NCBI GenBank assembly: GCA_030374805.1
Contig: JARGSG010000189.1
Coordinates: 806,001-870,000, forward strand
Source: Gracilaria gracilis
Taxonomy: Eukaryota; Rhodophyta; Florideophyceae; Gracilariales; Gracilariaceae
Length of the DNA stretch: 64,000 bases
Direction of reading: 5' to 3'
Shown: positions 23,416-34,008 of the stretch, piece after piece
Layout: each line of letters starts with the position of its first letter
Position numbering within the stretch: the stretch's first letter is position 1
Program-made: the position numbers and the translations under genes
Notes under the pieces: generated by a model
Told to the model about the DNA's origin: nothing
What the model saw: the letters and a program-made list of their open reading frames with translations, nothing else
Databases searched by the model: none

Positions 23416-25405
23416 CTAAGCCCCCGACCCTTGGTTGGAGGGGCCCGGAGCGCCCTCACCAGTACCCCCATTGCCGGGATTGGATCCGCCAGTAAGGCGT
23501 GCAGCCAACGCGTCCCGCCTTGCGGCGACGTCCCCGCTCGCGACAGTGGCGGAAAGCCCAACTCCTCGGAGGAACTGAGCGATCACAGCCGCCTCACCGG
23601 TTCCACCCCCAGAGGGGAGGACGGCAGGCACCTCGATCACCTCTGGTTCGTCGGGAAGGGAAGCCACCACGGCACCTACGACGAAGGTTCGGGCGCCGGT
23701 GGATTCACCGGCTCAGCCGTCGCCATTCCCGGCGCTGCCGTGTCATTGGAGGTCGGCTCAACCGCGTTGGCGGAAGGAACCTCTTCGACTACGTCGTCAT
23801 CATACCCCATCTCGGGTTCGTCGTCCATACTTTGGTCGTCATCACCGCCGTAGGCGTGGTAAAAATCGTCAGCGTCGACGAAGCCAACAGGATGCCCGTA
23901 AGGGATATACCTCGGAGCCATCCGGAGAGCTGCCGCTTCAGCTGCGGTGATCTCTTGCACCTCCCAGGGATTGAAAAAGATGAAGTCTCCCGCCAATGGC
24001 GTGCGTCGTCCCGGAGACCGGTCGAAACCGCCGTCCTCGTGACCGCGGCCGCTCTGAGCGAAGGGCACGCTGGCCCAATCAACTCGGTCGACTACGTCGA
24101 GGAGTCCACGAACTTCTTCGGCATTGTTTTCACCTCCCAGAGGGACCCGCAACGAGATTTCTCGGATGCACGCACGAAGGCGAGGCGGGACATACCACAG
24201 TCGATACTGGTCATATACTTCCCGTAGGAGGTAAGCCGCGGTGCGGATAGCCCACTCGGTGAGCACCACGGACCACAGTCCGGAATGCGGATCCTCGATG
24301 AGGCAGGAGCCAAGATAGGAGAGGACCGGGGGCAACTATACGTAGCACCCGCGACACACCTCCACCGAGGACCACCAAGTGGGAATAAGAACATAACGGC
24401 CCAGCCGGTGATTGTGCCGGATTCGATTGATCTCCGTGTTTTGATACGGGACAAGAAACCCGAAACGGGAACGCGCATGAAGTTTTGTAACCACCGCGAA
24501 CGGGACTCCCGGCGAAGATACCTGAACTCCGCCCGGATGATGGGATGAATCCAACACACCGCCTCCTGGCGTACACTAGGACGTCCTCTCCAGGAGTAAG
24601 TCTCAACCACCGCCAAGCGGGTGCAGTACGAAATCTCGCCTTGAGTACGGTACAACCGGAGATCAAAGCTGATGGAATCAGGAATTGGGAACTCGAAGTT
24701 CGCCCGGCTCTGCCGCGCATAGCCCAAGCGAACCAATGCCGCCTGAGCGGAAGCCAGCGAATCGCCGGGACGCCGCAAGATTGCGTGAGGAGGAACGGCA
24801 ACCCGTCGACGCCAATCCCACGAAGTGGTGACTAACGCGGGAAGATCCCCAATAAGGCGATCAGTACCGTCCGCATAGGACGCGATGAGCTCCTCGTTGA
24901 AAACGGCTGTAGGATGAAACCACGGAGCAGTCCGGAAAAGATGCGCGTGAATGCGAGGGTTCAGCCCGACGAGCTCATCGTAGGAAGGCCACGGCACTTC
25001 CTGCATGACGTGACCATGGAGCTGCTGCCCCGGAGGGAGAATGTGCCCGCCACTGGCGTTGAGTCCCTGGGACGCCCCAGAAGCTTTGCCGCTTTGCGGA
25101 AGAGGCACGGAACGAAATCCGGGGAAGTATCCCGAGTTCGGAGGTTGACCGCTCATCGCGCGAGGCACTCGAGGAACGGGAAGGTTGATAGTAAGACCGC
25201 GAGAGCGAGTTGAAGACTGTTGTGAACAGGGTTGATCGTCGCTGGAGCGAGGTTTGCACTTTGGAGTGGTGGTGACTTGGTCTTCGCGAGGCGAGATGGA
25301 ATCCGAAGACTTCGGGGATGCGCTTTTATGCCCACGGTTGGGAGTTCGACCCGCCATCGCGACGGCGTAGCTCACTCTTAAGGAGGGGGATATGAAGGAC
25401 AACAC
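23416..25405 (-). pseudogene. Gypsy-1 antisense gene, unknown function
   Basis: Minus-strand coding begins at or just inside the 3' LTR (a likely start MAGRTPNRGHK lies at 25357) and converges on the chromodomain end of pol, stopping 175 bp away. The N-terminal part is Ser/Pro/Gly-rich. The middle is a globular domain (WPSYDELVGLNPRIHAH, then AQAALVRLGYARQSR, then near 24330 PPVLSYLGSCLIED and LWSVVLTEWAIRTAAYLL). The C-terminal part is acidic and then Pro/Ala/Gly-rich. The PPVL-Y-GS ... LWS--L-EWA pattern recurs in the antisense gene of Gypsy-2 (58213-61011), in the same relative place and strand. I know no family for it. It is broken, with about two or three breaks. Confidence 0.65.
25380..25390 (+). 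promoter_or_regulatory. Gypsy-1 polypurine tract
   Basis: AAGGAGGGGGA ends two bases before the 3' LTR, the position expected for the plus-strand DNA primer of an LTR retrotransposon. Confidence 0.8.
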
Positions 25406-26245
25406 TCCTTGGAAGCGATTTGAGGTACTTAGTTAATTTCCGCATCATGCGTTAGTAGATATATATGAGCTACACCGCTATTAGCGTGTCGCCTCGCTGA
25501 AGTAATTTCCACACATATACACGTGGATTGCACGGCTCGAGGCGCCGCTTAGCGGGTGTGACTAGCACACGTGTAGCACGGATATGCCGGAGGCAGTGCA
25601 CCCAGCATTGCTGTATTTACTCAGATATTTTATAGATTATTTTGCCCGGCGCACCCACTGTCAGCGGTGCGCCGAGCTCAGTACTTAGAGGGTTGAGCAT
25701 CGCTCCCCCAAGTAAATTGCCCCTTGCCAAGCAAGGGCTTCTGGCTCTAACTATCACGCCTTCGCGGACTGTTCACCTCCAAGTGGAGTGACGACCACGT
25801 TGTTCACATATAGTTACCCACCCTTGTGGCGCTCAGAGTATAACCACTGTTTGTGTGTCTCGTTCCGAGCTATTGTCGTATACTCGCCCTTGTATTGGGT
25901 TTGCTTTACTCTCTCTCTTTTTCCCCCAATCTGGTGGTTTGCTTTCTCCCCTTTTTGGGTTTGCCTTTTTGCCCTGTTCGCAGTGGCCCGTTTTCGACAC
26001 CTTGTCGTTGCCGTGCTCCTCTCTTTCGAGGACTCATCTCGTGACCGTGTGAAAACGTGGATCTCTACCGACTACTAACCAGCCTCACGCTCCGACGCTT
26101 GTCGTGGTGGTTTGACCTCGGATTTACACCCGGCTCAGCTGTGTCATTCCCGGAGTGCTCCGTTTGCTGTGCTGCCCTGTCGAGGGGAAGATTCCGAACG
26201 TCTTCCGTGAGCTTGCGCTTTTCCCGCCAAAGGCGTTGCTCCACA
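25393..26245 (+). repeat. Gypsy-1 3' LTR
   Basis: 853 bp with the same TGAAGG start and CCACA end as the 5' copy. It is followed directly by the AAAAC target duplication and by resumed pogo-like transposase coding. Confidence 0.95.
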
Positions 26246-27482
26246 AAAACGTCGGGCAAACCTGGAGAAACTGCGTGCAATCGCAATATCGCCGGAGGTG
26301 CTCGCAACACACTTAGTTCGCCTGCACCAAGCCTACAAAGAATACAGCATATGCTCCCCCGAGCAAGTATTCAATATTGATGAAAGCGGCTTCTCCGTTC
26401 GCACTGCCACACAAGCAAGATCAAAGGCATTGTTCGACGTGAATGGACGAAGCAATTCCACTGAATTAAAGTGAAGCAGTAACGCACAGCACGTGAATAT
26501 CATGCCGGTCGTGTCAGCGGATGGGAGAGCCTGGTCCCCTCTAGTCGTACTCCCAGGAGTACGAGCGAAGTACAGAACGCGCGGCGATGGTGTGAAAGAA
26601 ACGCCGCAGTGCTTTCTCCCGTTCATTGCGAAAACTGTGTACCGCGACCCAGCGGGGGTGGACTCTCAAATCTTCTACCAATGGGTCCAGTCGTTCGTCG
26701 AGAAATTGGCTTTGCTGCGCAAGAAACATCGTCATATTCTCGTAACGTTTGACGGATATGGAGCTCATGTTACATACAAAGCTCTCAAGCTTATGAAGGA
26801 TAACAACATCGTGGCAATTGGACTCCCCGCACATACCTCGCACCGGACACAAGTGCTTGACTACACTGTGTTTTCGCCGTTCAAAAATCGCTTTCGAAAC
26901 CTGCTGAACAGTCGCACATTGATACAAAACAGTGAGCAGCGGAACGATATATACACGCTGTGTGAAATACTTACCGGTGCGTACAACCAAGCTGTTTCGT
27001 ATACCAATATTGTGAAGGGATTTGAAGCGTGTGGAGTATGGGATCCACATAGGAAGGCACCGAACTATCGTGTAATTAGTAAGAACGACATAACCAATAT
27101 TGAGGGATATGAGTCACATGAGGAAGCCTTTAAATCATATAAGGATTTGGTGTCTGCGTTTCAAAGTTCTCGTCGTCTTCTTGAGGCAGACAGCAGCGTT
27201 ATTGAGAACGGTACTCTCAACACAAGCCACGGTGCTTTGTTGACTTCCTCCTGTGTACTAGACGGCTTGCATGAGAAGGGGCAGGAGAGGCTTGCCGCAG
27301 AGCAAGAGAGAGTCGCTCGCGCTGCGGCTGCGCAGCAGCGCCGCTCCGCTCGAGAGGCAGAGGCGGAGAGAAAGCGTCTGGAGCGAGAAGAGGCCAAGCG
27401 ACGTAAGCGATCCCATGAAAAGTGGCTCAAAGAGCGCGCCCCGCGCTGGCGGGAACTTAGCCGAACAAGGGCCGTATGGTGA

Positions 27483-28002
27483 ATGCACGCAAGGCTACAG
27501 CGCTCTGTTCGGCAACAGAACAATTAGGTTACATTGCTTTTTTGGGCTAGAATACGACGTTAGATATTTTGATTTCGTCCCGCTCTTTGCCAGGACACGA
27601 ACACTTAAGGGGTTACTTCTTTACTCGCTGCGCTGCCATATTAAACGTCAACGCGACATGATATCCCGTTGAACTTTGAATATGATTGGCAACCGCAACT
27701 GCCAATCTTGATGACAAAGTTTCACATGATGGGTCGTTGGAAAAGTACTATTTTCATTTAAAAGTTCATATTTGTCCCAGAATTTCCTCTCTCCTGATAC
27801 GTTGCTGTTTTTACGACAGGTGTGGCGCTTTCCCTGCGGAAACTGAGTGAGAAATTTTGGCATTTTTTGAAGAAGAGGAACATGGCGGTAACAGCAAAAA
27901 AAAGAAGCTATTGAGAGAAAAAAAGGCAGATACTTGGCCGCCATCATGAGCGTGTGTGGGTAATGGGTGCATGTAGAAATGAACATTCCGCCAGGCAACC
28001 AC
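27483..28002. other. Spacer with small inverted repeat
   Basis: No gene. TTGGCA and TGCCAA flank ACCGCAAC at 27687-27706. A copy of AGAAATGAACATTCCGCC at 27975 is repeated with small changes at 28030, inside the left end of the Harbinger-like element. Confidence 0.35.
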
Positions 28003-28053
28003 ATATTTGGCGCAGTGTCATTTCATATCAGAAATGAACATCGCGCCAAATAT
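28003..28053. repeat. Left self-complementary end, TTTGGCGC hairpin
   Basis: Arm 28003-28024 (ATATTTGGCGCAGTGTCATTTC, shown here only by its first and last bases ATATTTGGCGC and CATTTC) pairs imperfectly with 28031-28053 (GAAATGAACATC then GCGCCAAATAT) around a 6-base loop. It is followed at once by TTGGCGCCAA. The sequence resembles the palindrome at the right end of the same element. Confidence 0.75.
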
Positions 28054-28168
28054 TGGCGCCAAACCGTTCGCCGAAACACTTGCAACACCTCCCGTCACGG
28101 CATAAGGTACCACAAGGCAGTACCTCCGCTGCAGTGCCTCTCCTCATCATCCCCTCAACGCCAAAAAT

Positions 28169-29005
28169 ATGGCCAGCAACAGTAGCCCAAATCCTCCCAC
28201 AGTCTCTCCGGCACCACCGTCGGAAGTCGAAAAGAACAATCCGAGTCCGCCATCCGTTCCTGCCGCTAAGAAGAAAGCAAACGCTACTAAATCACCGAAA
28301 AAGCCATGTAAAGGAAACTCTGGTGCTCCAAATTACCGCAAAGATGATGTCACAGCACTACTTGATATTGTAGAACGCATCTAACCAATCGGTGCAAACA
28401 TGTGGGCTGTGGTGGTTAGCGAATTTGAAGAATGGAGCAAAGCCAACGCTCGTCCCACGAGACATCAGGACTCCCTGAAGAATAAGTTTGATAAACTTTG
28501 CAACGCCCGTAAGCCAACAGGAGATCCTTCGTGCCCTAGTGATGTTCGCAGAGCAAAACATATAGCTCGGGACATTCAGGGCACCATTGGAGCGACGTTG
28601 GTAGGAGAAGATGATGAACGAGGGTCGGACAAGGGATGTGGAAGCGACGAAATGGAAGGGCAAAACAAACGTGGTCTACAGGATAAAAGGAAACCGAGCG
28701 TTCAATTCGGACTACACGCAAAGAAATCAAGAACAGATGACATCATCTCCAGCAGTATGGAGAGTATGACACAGTTTATGGGGGTTATTGCTAGTTCTTT
28801 TACGTCCGAGAATGGAAATGGGGCAACAGAAGATGCGCATGAAGCCATTATATCGAACGTTGTGCAGAAAGAAGTCAAGTCATTGAAAGCAGAGGTTAAC
28901 CAGAATATGAACGATACTAAAGACATGATTGCTGGTATGAACAGTACTTTACAAGAACTGGTTGGAAAGCTCTCGAATGAAGTCACGCGCAGCATTTCGG
29001 AGTAA
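28169..29005 (+). pseudogene. Harbinger Myb/SANT-like (DUF6818-type) DNA-binding protein
   Basis: The ATG at 28169 opens a Pro/Ser/Lys-rich leader. The DNA-binding domain follows: NYRKDDVTALLDIVERI, then IGANMWAVVVSEFEEW, LKNKFDKLCNARKPTGDPSCP and DVRRAKHIARDI. This matches the tri-helical Myb-like module found in Harbinger-associated proteins of oomycetes and other protists. A C-terminal helical part (VVQKEVKSLKAEVNQNMN) probably mediates self-association. One in-frame TAA at 28382-28384 sits where a leucine (TTA) would be expected (ERI-x-PIGAN). The partner transposase is on the opposite strand, ending 134 bp away. In known elements this protein helps import the transposase and recognises the transposon ends. 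Confidence 0.78.
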
Positions 29006-29048
29006 CGAGGCTAGTCATTCTTTCATTGAAATGCTGGGGCTTCCGCTC

Positions 29049-29138
29049 GCGCGGGCCTTTGCCCTGCGGGCCAAGTGCGCGTTAAAGCTCGCTGGCGCTC
29101 GCATTCGCGCACTTGGCTCCTCGGGCAAAGGCCCGCGC
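29049..29138. terminator. 33-bp inverted repeat between convergent genes
   Basis: Arms 29049-29081 and 29106-29138 (GCGCGGGCCTTTGCCC ... and its complement) pair almost perfectly around 24 bases. The hairpin fills the gap between the stop of the Myb-like gene (29005) and the stop codon of the transposase (29139-29141), abutting the latter. This location suggests a shared 3'-end or bidirectional termination structure. An inserted foldback element is the alternative. Confidence 0.6.
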
Positions 29139-30425
29139 TCAGGTAATTGACTGATAGGTTTTGGTGATTTGGATGCGATCCATTACTCTCGTACGATAGT
29201 TCAGTAAACGGACAGCTAGTTCTATGATGATCGCGCGCCGTGAGGCATCTGTAGTAAGTGTTGATGTCAGCCTTCCAAATGGTCCTTGGATTGCTCTTAT
29301 GCCCCATTCTGCACTTTGTCTCTCACTTGGTAGAATTCTCTGCAGTATGATATCGATTTCAGCCAATTCTGCAGACTCTGGTATGCCTCTTGTCTCACTT
29401 TGTTTTCTCGCCCTCACAATCTTCCCGTTAGTGCATCTCGTATTGCTTACAAAAGCCGAGTCTCCTAGAATTTCCATTCCTGGGGGGGTCATTTCATCCG
29501 ATAGTTTGGGATAGTACAGGCCAGAAACATTCGCCAGCCTGGTGTCGTGCCAACTCCCAGGGAAGTTTATGGCGGCGTGAATTATCTCGCCGAAGAAGTT
29601 GAAAACGAATAGGTTAGTGACTTCTTCCTGCTGTGTGTATCCTTCTTAGTACGCGTTCTGCATGGCGGGGTCTTCATAATTTTGAATCTTGAATCGGCCT
29701 CCGTCGGTGACGGCAAATACACCTTTACGCAGTGGTCCCAGCTCCCGGTTATTTTCTAGCAATGACGCAGACGCCTTTTGCTCGTCAAAGGTAGGCCAAC
29801 GCACGTCAAAGAGAACTGCCTGTTCTCCCTTTGTAGCCTTAAGAAGAACATGAAGAGAGTAATCAAGCCAAATGCTTAATGTAGTTGGAAGAATTCCAAA
29901 GAAAGGACAAAGTTGATACGCTTTACCAGATGTCTTTAGGTAGTTAAGGGATAAGCCAAGAAGATCTATTGATGTCATCAGCGACTTTCGACCTTGTGGG
30001 GATTGTCAACTGCGATAGGGACTTCCATAATTGGTATGCATACGAGCGGTTGAAAACAACGGTAAGATTTCTTCTTGAACTATGCGTCTTGAAAAATTTG
30101 TTGTGACAACAAAGTCGTAGTCGGTATTACTTTTCAGTATCTTTTTCCAAGGAGTTTGCTGAGTGTGGTTACGTGGATGTAGCAGTCCTTTGCGAGTGTA
30201 GTGACCTGCGATATGGGAGCGGTGATGCACTCTACATCGCTTTCGTAGGACAATTCTCGCTGCCAGGACGGCGGTGTAGGCTGAGACGCAAAAGGCGATT
30301 GCCGCTGTTCTTAGTCTTGAGTGCATCTCGTGTGGGAGAGGACGGAAAAGATCTGGCGAACGGTTTGGTGCGCTGAATGGACCCTCGAAGGGTCCATTCA
30401 GCGCGCCAAATGTAGCATCGAGCAC
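29139..30425 (-). pseudogene. Harbinger-type DDE transposase (DDE_Tnp_4)
   Basis: One minus-strand frame. The N-terminal part contains TPWKKILKSNTDYDFVVTTN and RRIVQEEILPLF. The middle part, after 29978, has DLLGLSLNYLKTSGKAYQL, LCPFFGILPTTLSIWLDYSLHVLL and FAVTDGGRFKI (first catalytic Asp). Then come FGEIIHAAINFPGSWHDTRLA, ILGDSAF (second Asp) and SAEWGIRAIQGPFGRL (catalytic Glu), close to the family consensus. Two in-frame stops interrupt it, TGA at 30006-30008 and TAA at 29646-29648, with no frameshift. The true start may be the methionine of MHSRLRTAAIAF rather than the first one at 30425, whose upstream codons overlap the terminal palindrome. The enzyme cuts and pastes the element, usually into 3-bp TWA targets. 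Confidence 0.85.
30364..30410. repeat. Right self-complementary end, TTTGGYGCGC palindrome
   Basis: 22-bp arms 30364-30385 and 30389-30410 (TTTGGTGCGCTGAATGGACC ... with one mismatch) flank CGA. The outer sequence resembles the palindrome at 28003-28053, so these look like the two ends of one element, each able to fold on itself. Confidence 0.75.
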
Positions 30426-31840
30426 GCCAAATCGGAGCTGGCTTGGCTTCTTTTAATTGGCTCAAGTTTGCCCAAAAGGCGATTTGGTCATTTCTAAATG
30501 CACCCAATGAAGCGTTCTGATCAGTATGGAAATTCCTTTGTTATGCCGATATCTTCACAAGTGCGTGGCGAAATCTCGAAGTCCCGCAAAGGAGCTGTGG
30601 TTGCGTCAGGATTCCGTTGAAAGCCGCTGGAAGGAGTGTACACGTAACATTGCGGCGGCGTAACTGATTGACTATGTGCTGTATGAATATTGATTTTAGA
30701 AGGGCTCTTTAACCCTTGTCGAATACCAGGAACTATTCTCTTCCGGGTATCAATTTTTGTGGAATAGATACCCGAAAGAGCTCTTACAATTGGAATAATC
30801 CTCTTTCATGTATCAATGTTACATAAAATTATTAGAAATAATACTATATTCTCCAGCAAGGTCGTTTTAGAGTCTTCATAAACCTTGCTGACGAGCACTC
30901 TTGTAGGGGAAAGTGCTCAATGATGCCAAAGTTTTAGTAAAATAAACCAGTGAAGAATTTTTCAATAGCGTTATAATCACCTACGTCTTGCATGCTGTAT
31001 ATTGCGTAATAAATACGGGTACAAATAACAGCGGATTTGTAGCTGGAGACAATACTTGTTTTTCTTATCAGTACAGCTCTTGTGCCCAATACCCTTTATG
31101 GAAAGTCTTCAATAATTGTCAAGTATCACAATAGGTTGATAATTGTTTTTCAACACATCTGTACTATTGTACTACTAGTTTTTTAATAAGAGCGAAAACA
31201 AGTATAATTGTTTAGATAGAAAGACTACTATATGGTGTGACGTTTTTTTCAGCTGTTAATTCTGCTCGGCGCTACATATGGTACTCATAATGTGCTTCTA
31301 GTTGTAATTATGTCAGTGGGCTTTAGCATGTACCTTTTACAACGTTGCATGTGGATTACGTGCAATAAAAGCACACAAGACAAATATATAGTGTTTACTC
31401 TACCATGCAGACCATCTTTTGATGGTGGTAAAGGTTCTTGTTGTTCTAGTTAGTGGAAAACGTTTAGTTGCGATAATGTACCAAAGAACGTAGTGCAAAA
31501 TAACCGAATGGCCTTGGCAGGCCACTATACATGTAAAGCAATGTAAGGATATCTCCATATTATGCACCCGGAAGAGGTCTCTTCGAAATGGAAGAGGGTC
31601 TATTTCACTCTGAATAGGCCCTTCTTCGAAAAAATTGAAGGGAATTCCAGTCTCTGCAGCGCTTCTTGCTCCGTTTTGAGTCATCTGGTCTTCGTCGCAT
31701 ATCTTACGATCTATTTGTCGAATTTCCGTACCAGTACGGCAAACAAAAGAAGAGAGAGAGACGTATTCAACGCAATTTGTTTTATTCTTCTCTGGGAATT
31801 GCGGGAAATTCGCCAATTTTAAATTGTTATTGATAGAGTG
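30426..31840. other. AT-rich spacer, no gene found
   Basis: 1.4 kb of AT-rich DNA. A short inverted repeat CGGGTATC ... GATACCCG occurs at 30737-30774. A 138-codon minus-strand open frame at 31400-31816 has no recognisable motif, so I do not call it a gene. It ends at the ATTGT target duplication (31841-31845) of the next element. Confidence 0.4.
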
Positions 31841-31845
31841 ATTGT

Positions 31846-31937
31846 TGTGGAATGAAGACGCTAGCTTCTTTTACTTTTCGCTTTGCGAGTTCGATCTCGG
31901 TTTCCTTAAATATCTACTGGTCACTGTAATGTTTGAC
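31846..31937 (-). repeat. Copia-2 3' LTR
   Basis: A 92-bp copy of the terminal repeat, on the RNase H side of the element. Internal GGTTTCCTTAAATATCTACTGG is shared with the other LTR; AATATC-type AT-rich sequence is the only TATA-like part. Confidence 0.88.
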
Positions 31938-32175
31938 TTTTGCGAAAAATGCAATGCGGCAAAGTGTGTCACTCGAATGTTTGACAGTCTTCGGTTGGCG
32001 CATTGCATTTTGAGTTCTGTCGTGGGTGGGGTACAATGTTGAGTTCTTCCCGGATCGTACGAAAGCGGTCGCGGTGAATTGGTTTTGTTAGCATGTCCGC
32101 TAGCATTTCCGTCGTTGGGATTCGATTTAGGTTGATGGTGCATTCAGCCACATGGTGCTGCAGATAGTGGTGACG

Positions 32176-33600
32176 TTAATCGATGTACTTTCTATGTTTC
32201 GTTGGTGCTTGATTTCCCGCTATCAACACAGCGCTGCGGTTGTCGATGTAGTGCGGAGTGGGATGTTCCTGCTTCGTTTGTGCGGATTCTAACAGTTTTC
32301 GTAACCATTTGGTGTGTTGCGTTGCGTGCGTTGCTGAAATGTATTCGGCTTCTGTTGTGGATAGCGCTACTACAGTTTGCATCTTGGATGACCATGTTAT
32401 GGGAGTGGTATTGTAGGAATGGATTGTTCCTGTTGTGGAGTTGCGGTTTTGCGGGGCGGTTGGCGAAGTCGGCATCGCTGTACGTGGAGAGAGACGGGTA
32501 TTTTTCTGTGGCTGTTGGCTTGTACAATAGTCCATGTGTTGCCGTGCCGCGAAGGTAACGAAGAATAGCCTTTAGGGCTTGTTGATGGTGCTTTTTTGGT
32601 GTCTTCATGTGCTGTGCCAATCGGTTGGTGGCGTATGTGAGATCGGGGCGCGTGCTGTCTGTAATATATCGTATCTCTCCAAGGATTTGGCGGTATCTTT
32701 TGGCTTCTTCCGTTGATAGTAGTGGGCTGTCTGGAGTTTTGGTCTATATGTTTGAGGCTGTTATATGGTGTTCTGGCTGGGTTACTTTTGTTCATTCCGG
32801 TTTGCTTGAGCAGGGCTGCTATCGTGTCCGGTTGAGAGACATGTACGGAGCCGTCCTTGCTATGGTGTATTGTCCAGTTCAGAAATCTTGTTGGGAGTCC
32901 GAGTCGTTTGATCTTGTATTTGGACAGGAGATCTTCGTATAGTTTGTCGATGTGTTGCGTGTTGATGCGAGAACTAAGAAGTCGTCAATTGTGGTGCTGA
33001 CGAGTGTGAATGTGTTGTCATCTTCTACTTTCGTGTAGAGGCAGGGGTCGTGCTCTGATGCTTGGTATCCCATTTGGGTGAGTTTGGTTTTGAGGCCGTG
33101 GTTGTAATAATAGGCTGGCTGGTGGGGAGCCGTATAGGTTGCCATGAAGGAGGCCATATCGACTGTTGTGTTTGTAACTTCCGTCAAAGCGTGGCATCTG
33201 CGGGACATACACGGGTTTGTCATGCTGGTACTTTTCATGAAGGTATGCCGATTTTATATCGAAGTGTTCTAGTGGGAGTTGTAGGCTGGCGTGGATGGCT
33301 ATGAGGAGTCGCTGTGTGCTGCGGTCAGCTGTATAAGTTGTTGTATGTCGAGGGTCGTAGTGCAGGCCGGGTTTCATTAAGTCGCCGCGCAGATTGCATC
33401 TTGCTTTTCTTTGTTGTACGGTTCCATTTTCTGTTCGTTTGTATCTGTAGTGCATCATGAGTGGTATGATGGACTCTGGTGGTGGTGTGCTCTCGCGTGG
33501 CAGCCAGTGGATGCTGTTCGTAGCCGTCAAGATTGTCAAGTTCTTCATCGTGAGCTTTCTGCCAGTCTTTGGCATCCGGGTAGGCTCTTGCTTGTGCAAG
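32176..33600 (-). pseudogene. Copia-2 reverse transcriptase and RNase H region
   Basis: Reverse transcriptase signatures RKARCNLRGDLMKPGLHYDP and LEHFDIKSAYLHEKY lie near 33.2-33.4 kb, and a T-I-D-D version of the catalytic motif (LVSTTIDDFLVLA) near 32.99 kb. RNase H follows with KMQTVVALSTTEAEYISATHA (32.35 kb) and, lower, TTEMLADMLTKPIHRDRF near 32.1 kb. The region is broken. Confidence 0.85.
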
Positions 33601-34008
33601 GTGTTTTGGTGGCGGTGTGTCTATGTTGATGTTGGTTGGCGTGGGTTGTTGGTGTTGTGCTCTTGCCTTGAATGCAGATGCGGTTTGTACTGTGGGGTCG
33701 GTTTGTTTGTGGTATGGTTTGAAGTCTATGCTTCTGATTGTGTTGGTACTGCGTTGTTTTCAGGTTGAAGACGACTAAGTGTGTGTGGGATGTGGGGTAC
33801 ATGTACCGTGCTGGATCTGCTCGTGCTTCTATCTTCTTTTTGGGTGCATATATCGGTATGGTACCGAGTTGGCCGAATGTGTAGAGCCGTTGGGTGGGTG
33901 GATATTTTGCGTACCATAGTGAGTATGGCGAGATGTTGATGGATGAGTGGTACAATAGGTTGTATTTGAATATGGCGTCTCGTGCGGCGTCTTCCCAATG
34001 CGTGTCAT

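Larger units (their letters stand above)
14848..26245 (+). mobile_element. Gypsy-1: LTR retrotransposon (Ty3/Gypsy chromovirus) with antisense gene
   Basis: An 11.4 kb element with 852/853-bp LTRs, flanked by the 5-bp duplication AAAAC (14843-14847 and 26246-26250), sitting inside a pogo-like transposase gene. The order of parts is LTR, primer-binding site, gag, protease, reverse transcriptase, RNase H, integrase, long Pro/Thr/Ser-rich linker, chromodomain, convergent antisense gene, polypurine tract, LTR. The LTRs differ at roughly 20 positions (about 2.5 percent), so this is the older of the two full-length Gypsy copies. The element is broken, with roughly half a dozen breaks across its genes. 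Gag, primer site and chromodomain organisation resemble Gypsy-2 at 50-62 kb, but the LTRs are unrelated by eye, so it is a separate family in the same clade. Confidence 0.93.
14376..27482 (+). pseudogene. Pogo-like transposase 2, interrupted by the Gypsy-1 element
   Basis: The 5' part is 14376-14847, likely translated from the ATG at 14436 (MSPKRIQAPKANQASL). It encodes a Psq-type helix-turn-helix (CPIRVAADRFKISKSRLHRAIKHG) and a CENP-B-like domain (YYSRNGIPLSRECFKELVQFF, EGKPGDDYVKNFFRRHP). The Gypsy-1 element then intervenes (14848-26245). The 3' part, 26251-27482, continues in register with the DDE_1 core: FNIDESGFSV (near 26375), LVTFDGYGAHVT (near 26745) and VLDYTVFSPFKN (near 26860). 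The tail is a highly charged Arg/Glu/Ala-rich helix (27290-27440). One extra in-frame TGA lies at 26472. All three catalytic acidic residues are kept. It is related to transposase 1, only about 130 bp upstream. Clear terminal repeats were not found. Confidence 0.85.
28003..30410. mobile_element. PIF/Harbinger-like DNA transposon (approximate limits)
   Basis: A 2.4 kb unit contains the two genes typical of Harbinger elements, a Myb-like DNA-binding protein (plus strand) and a DDE endonuclease (minus strand), arranged convergently. Each end carries a self-complementary segment whose outer edges read TTTGG(C/T)GC and GCGCCAAA: 28003-28053 and 30364-30410. These are candidate termini; I could not confirm a 3-bp target duplication. 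Both genes carry a small number of stops, so this copy is inactive but not ancient. Confidence 0.7.
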
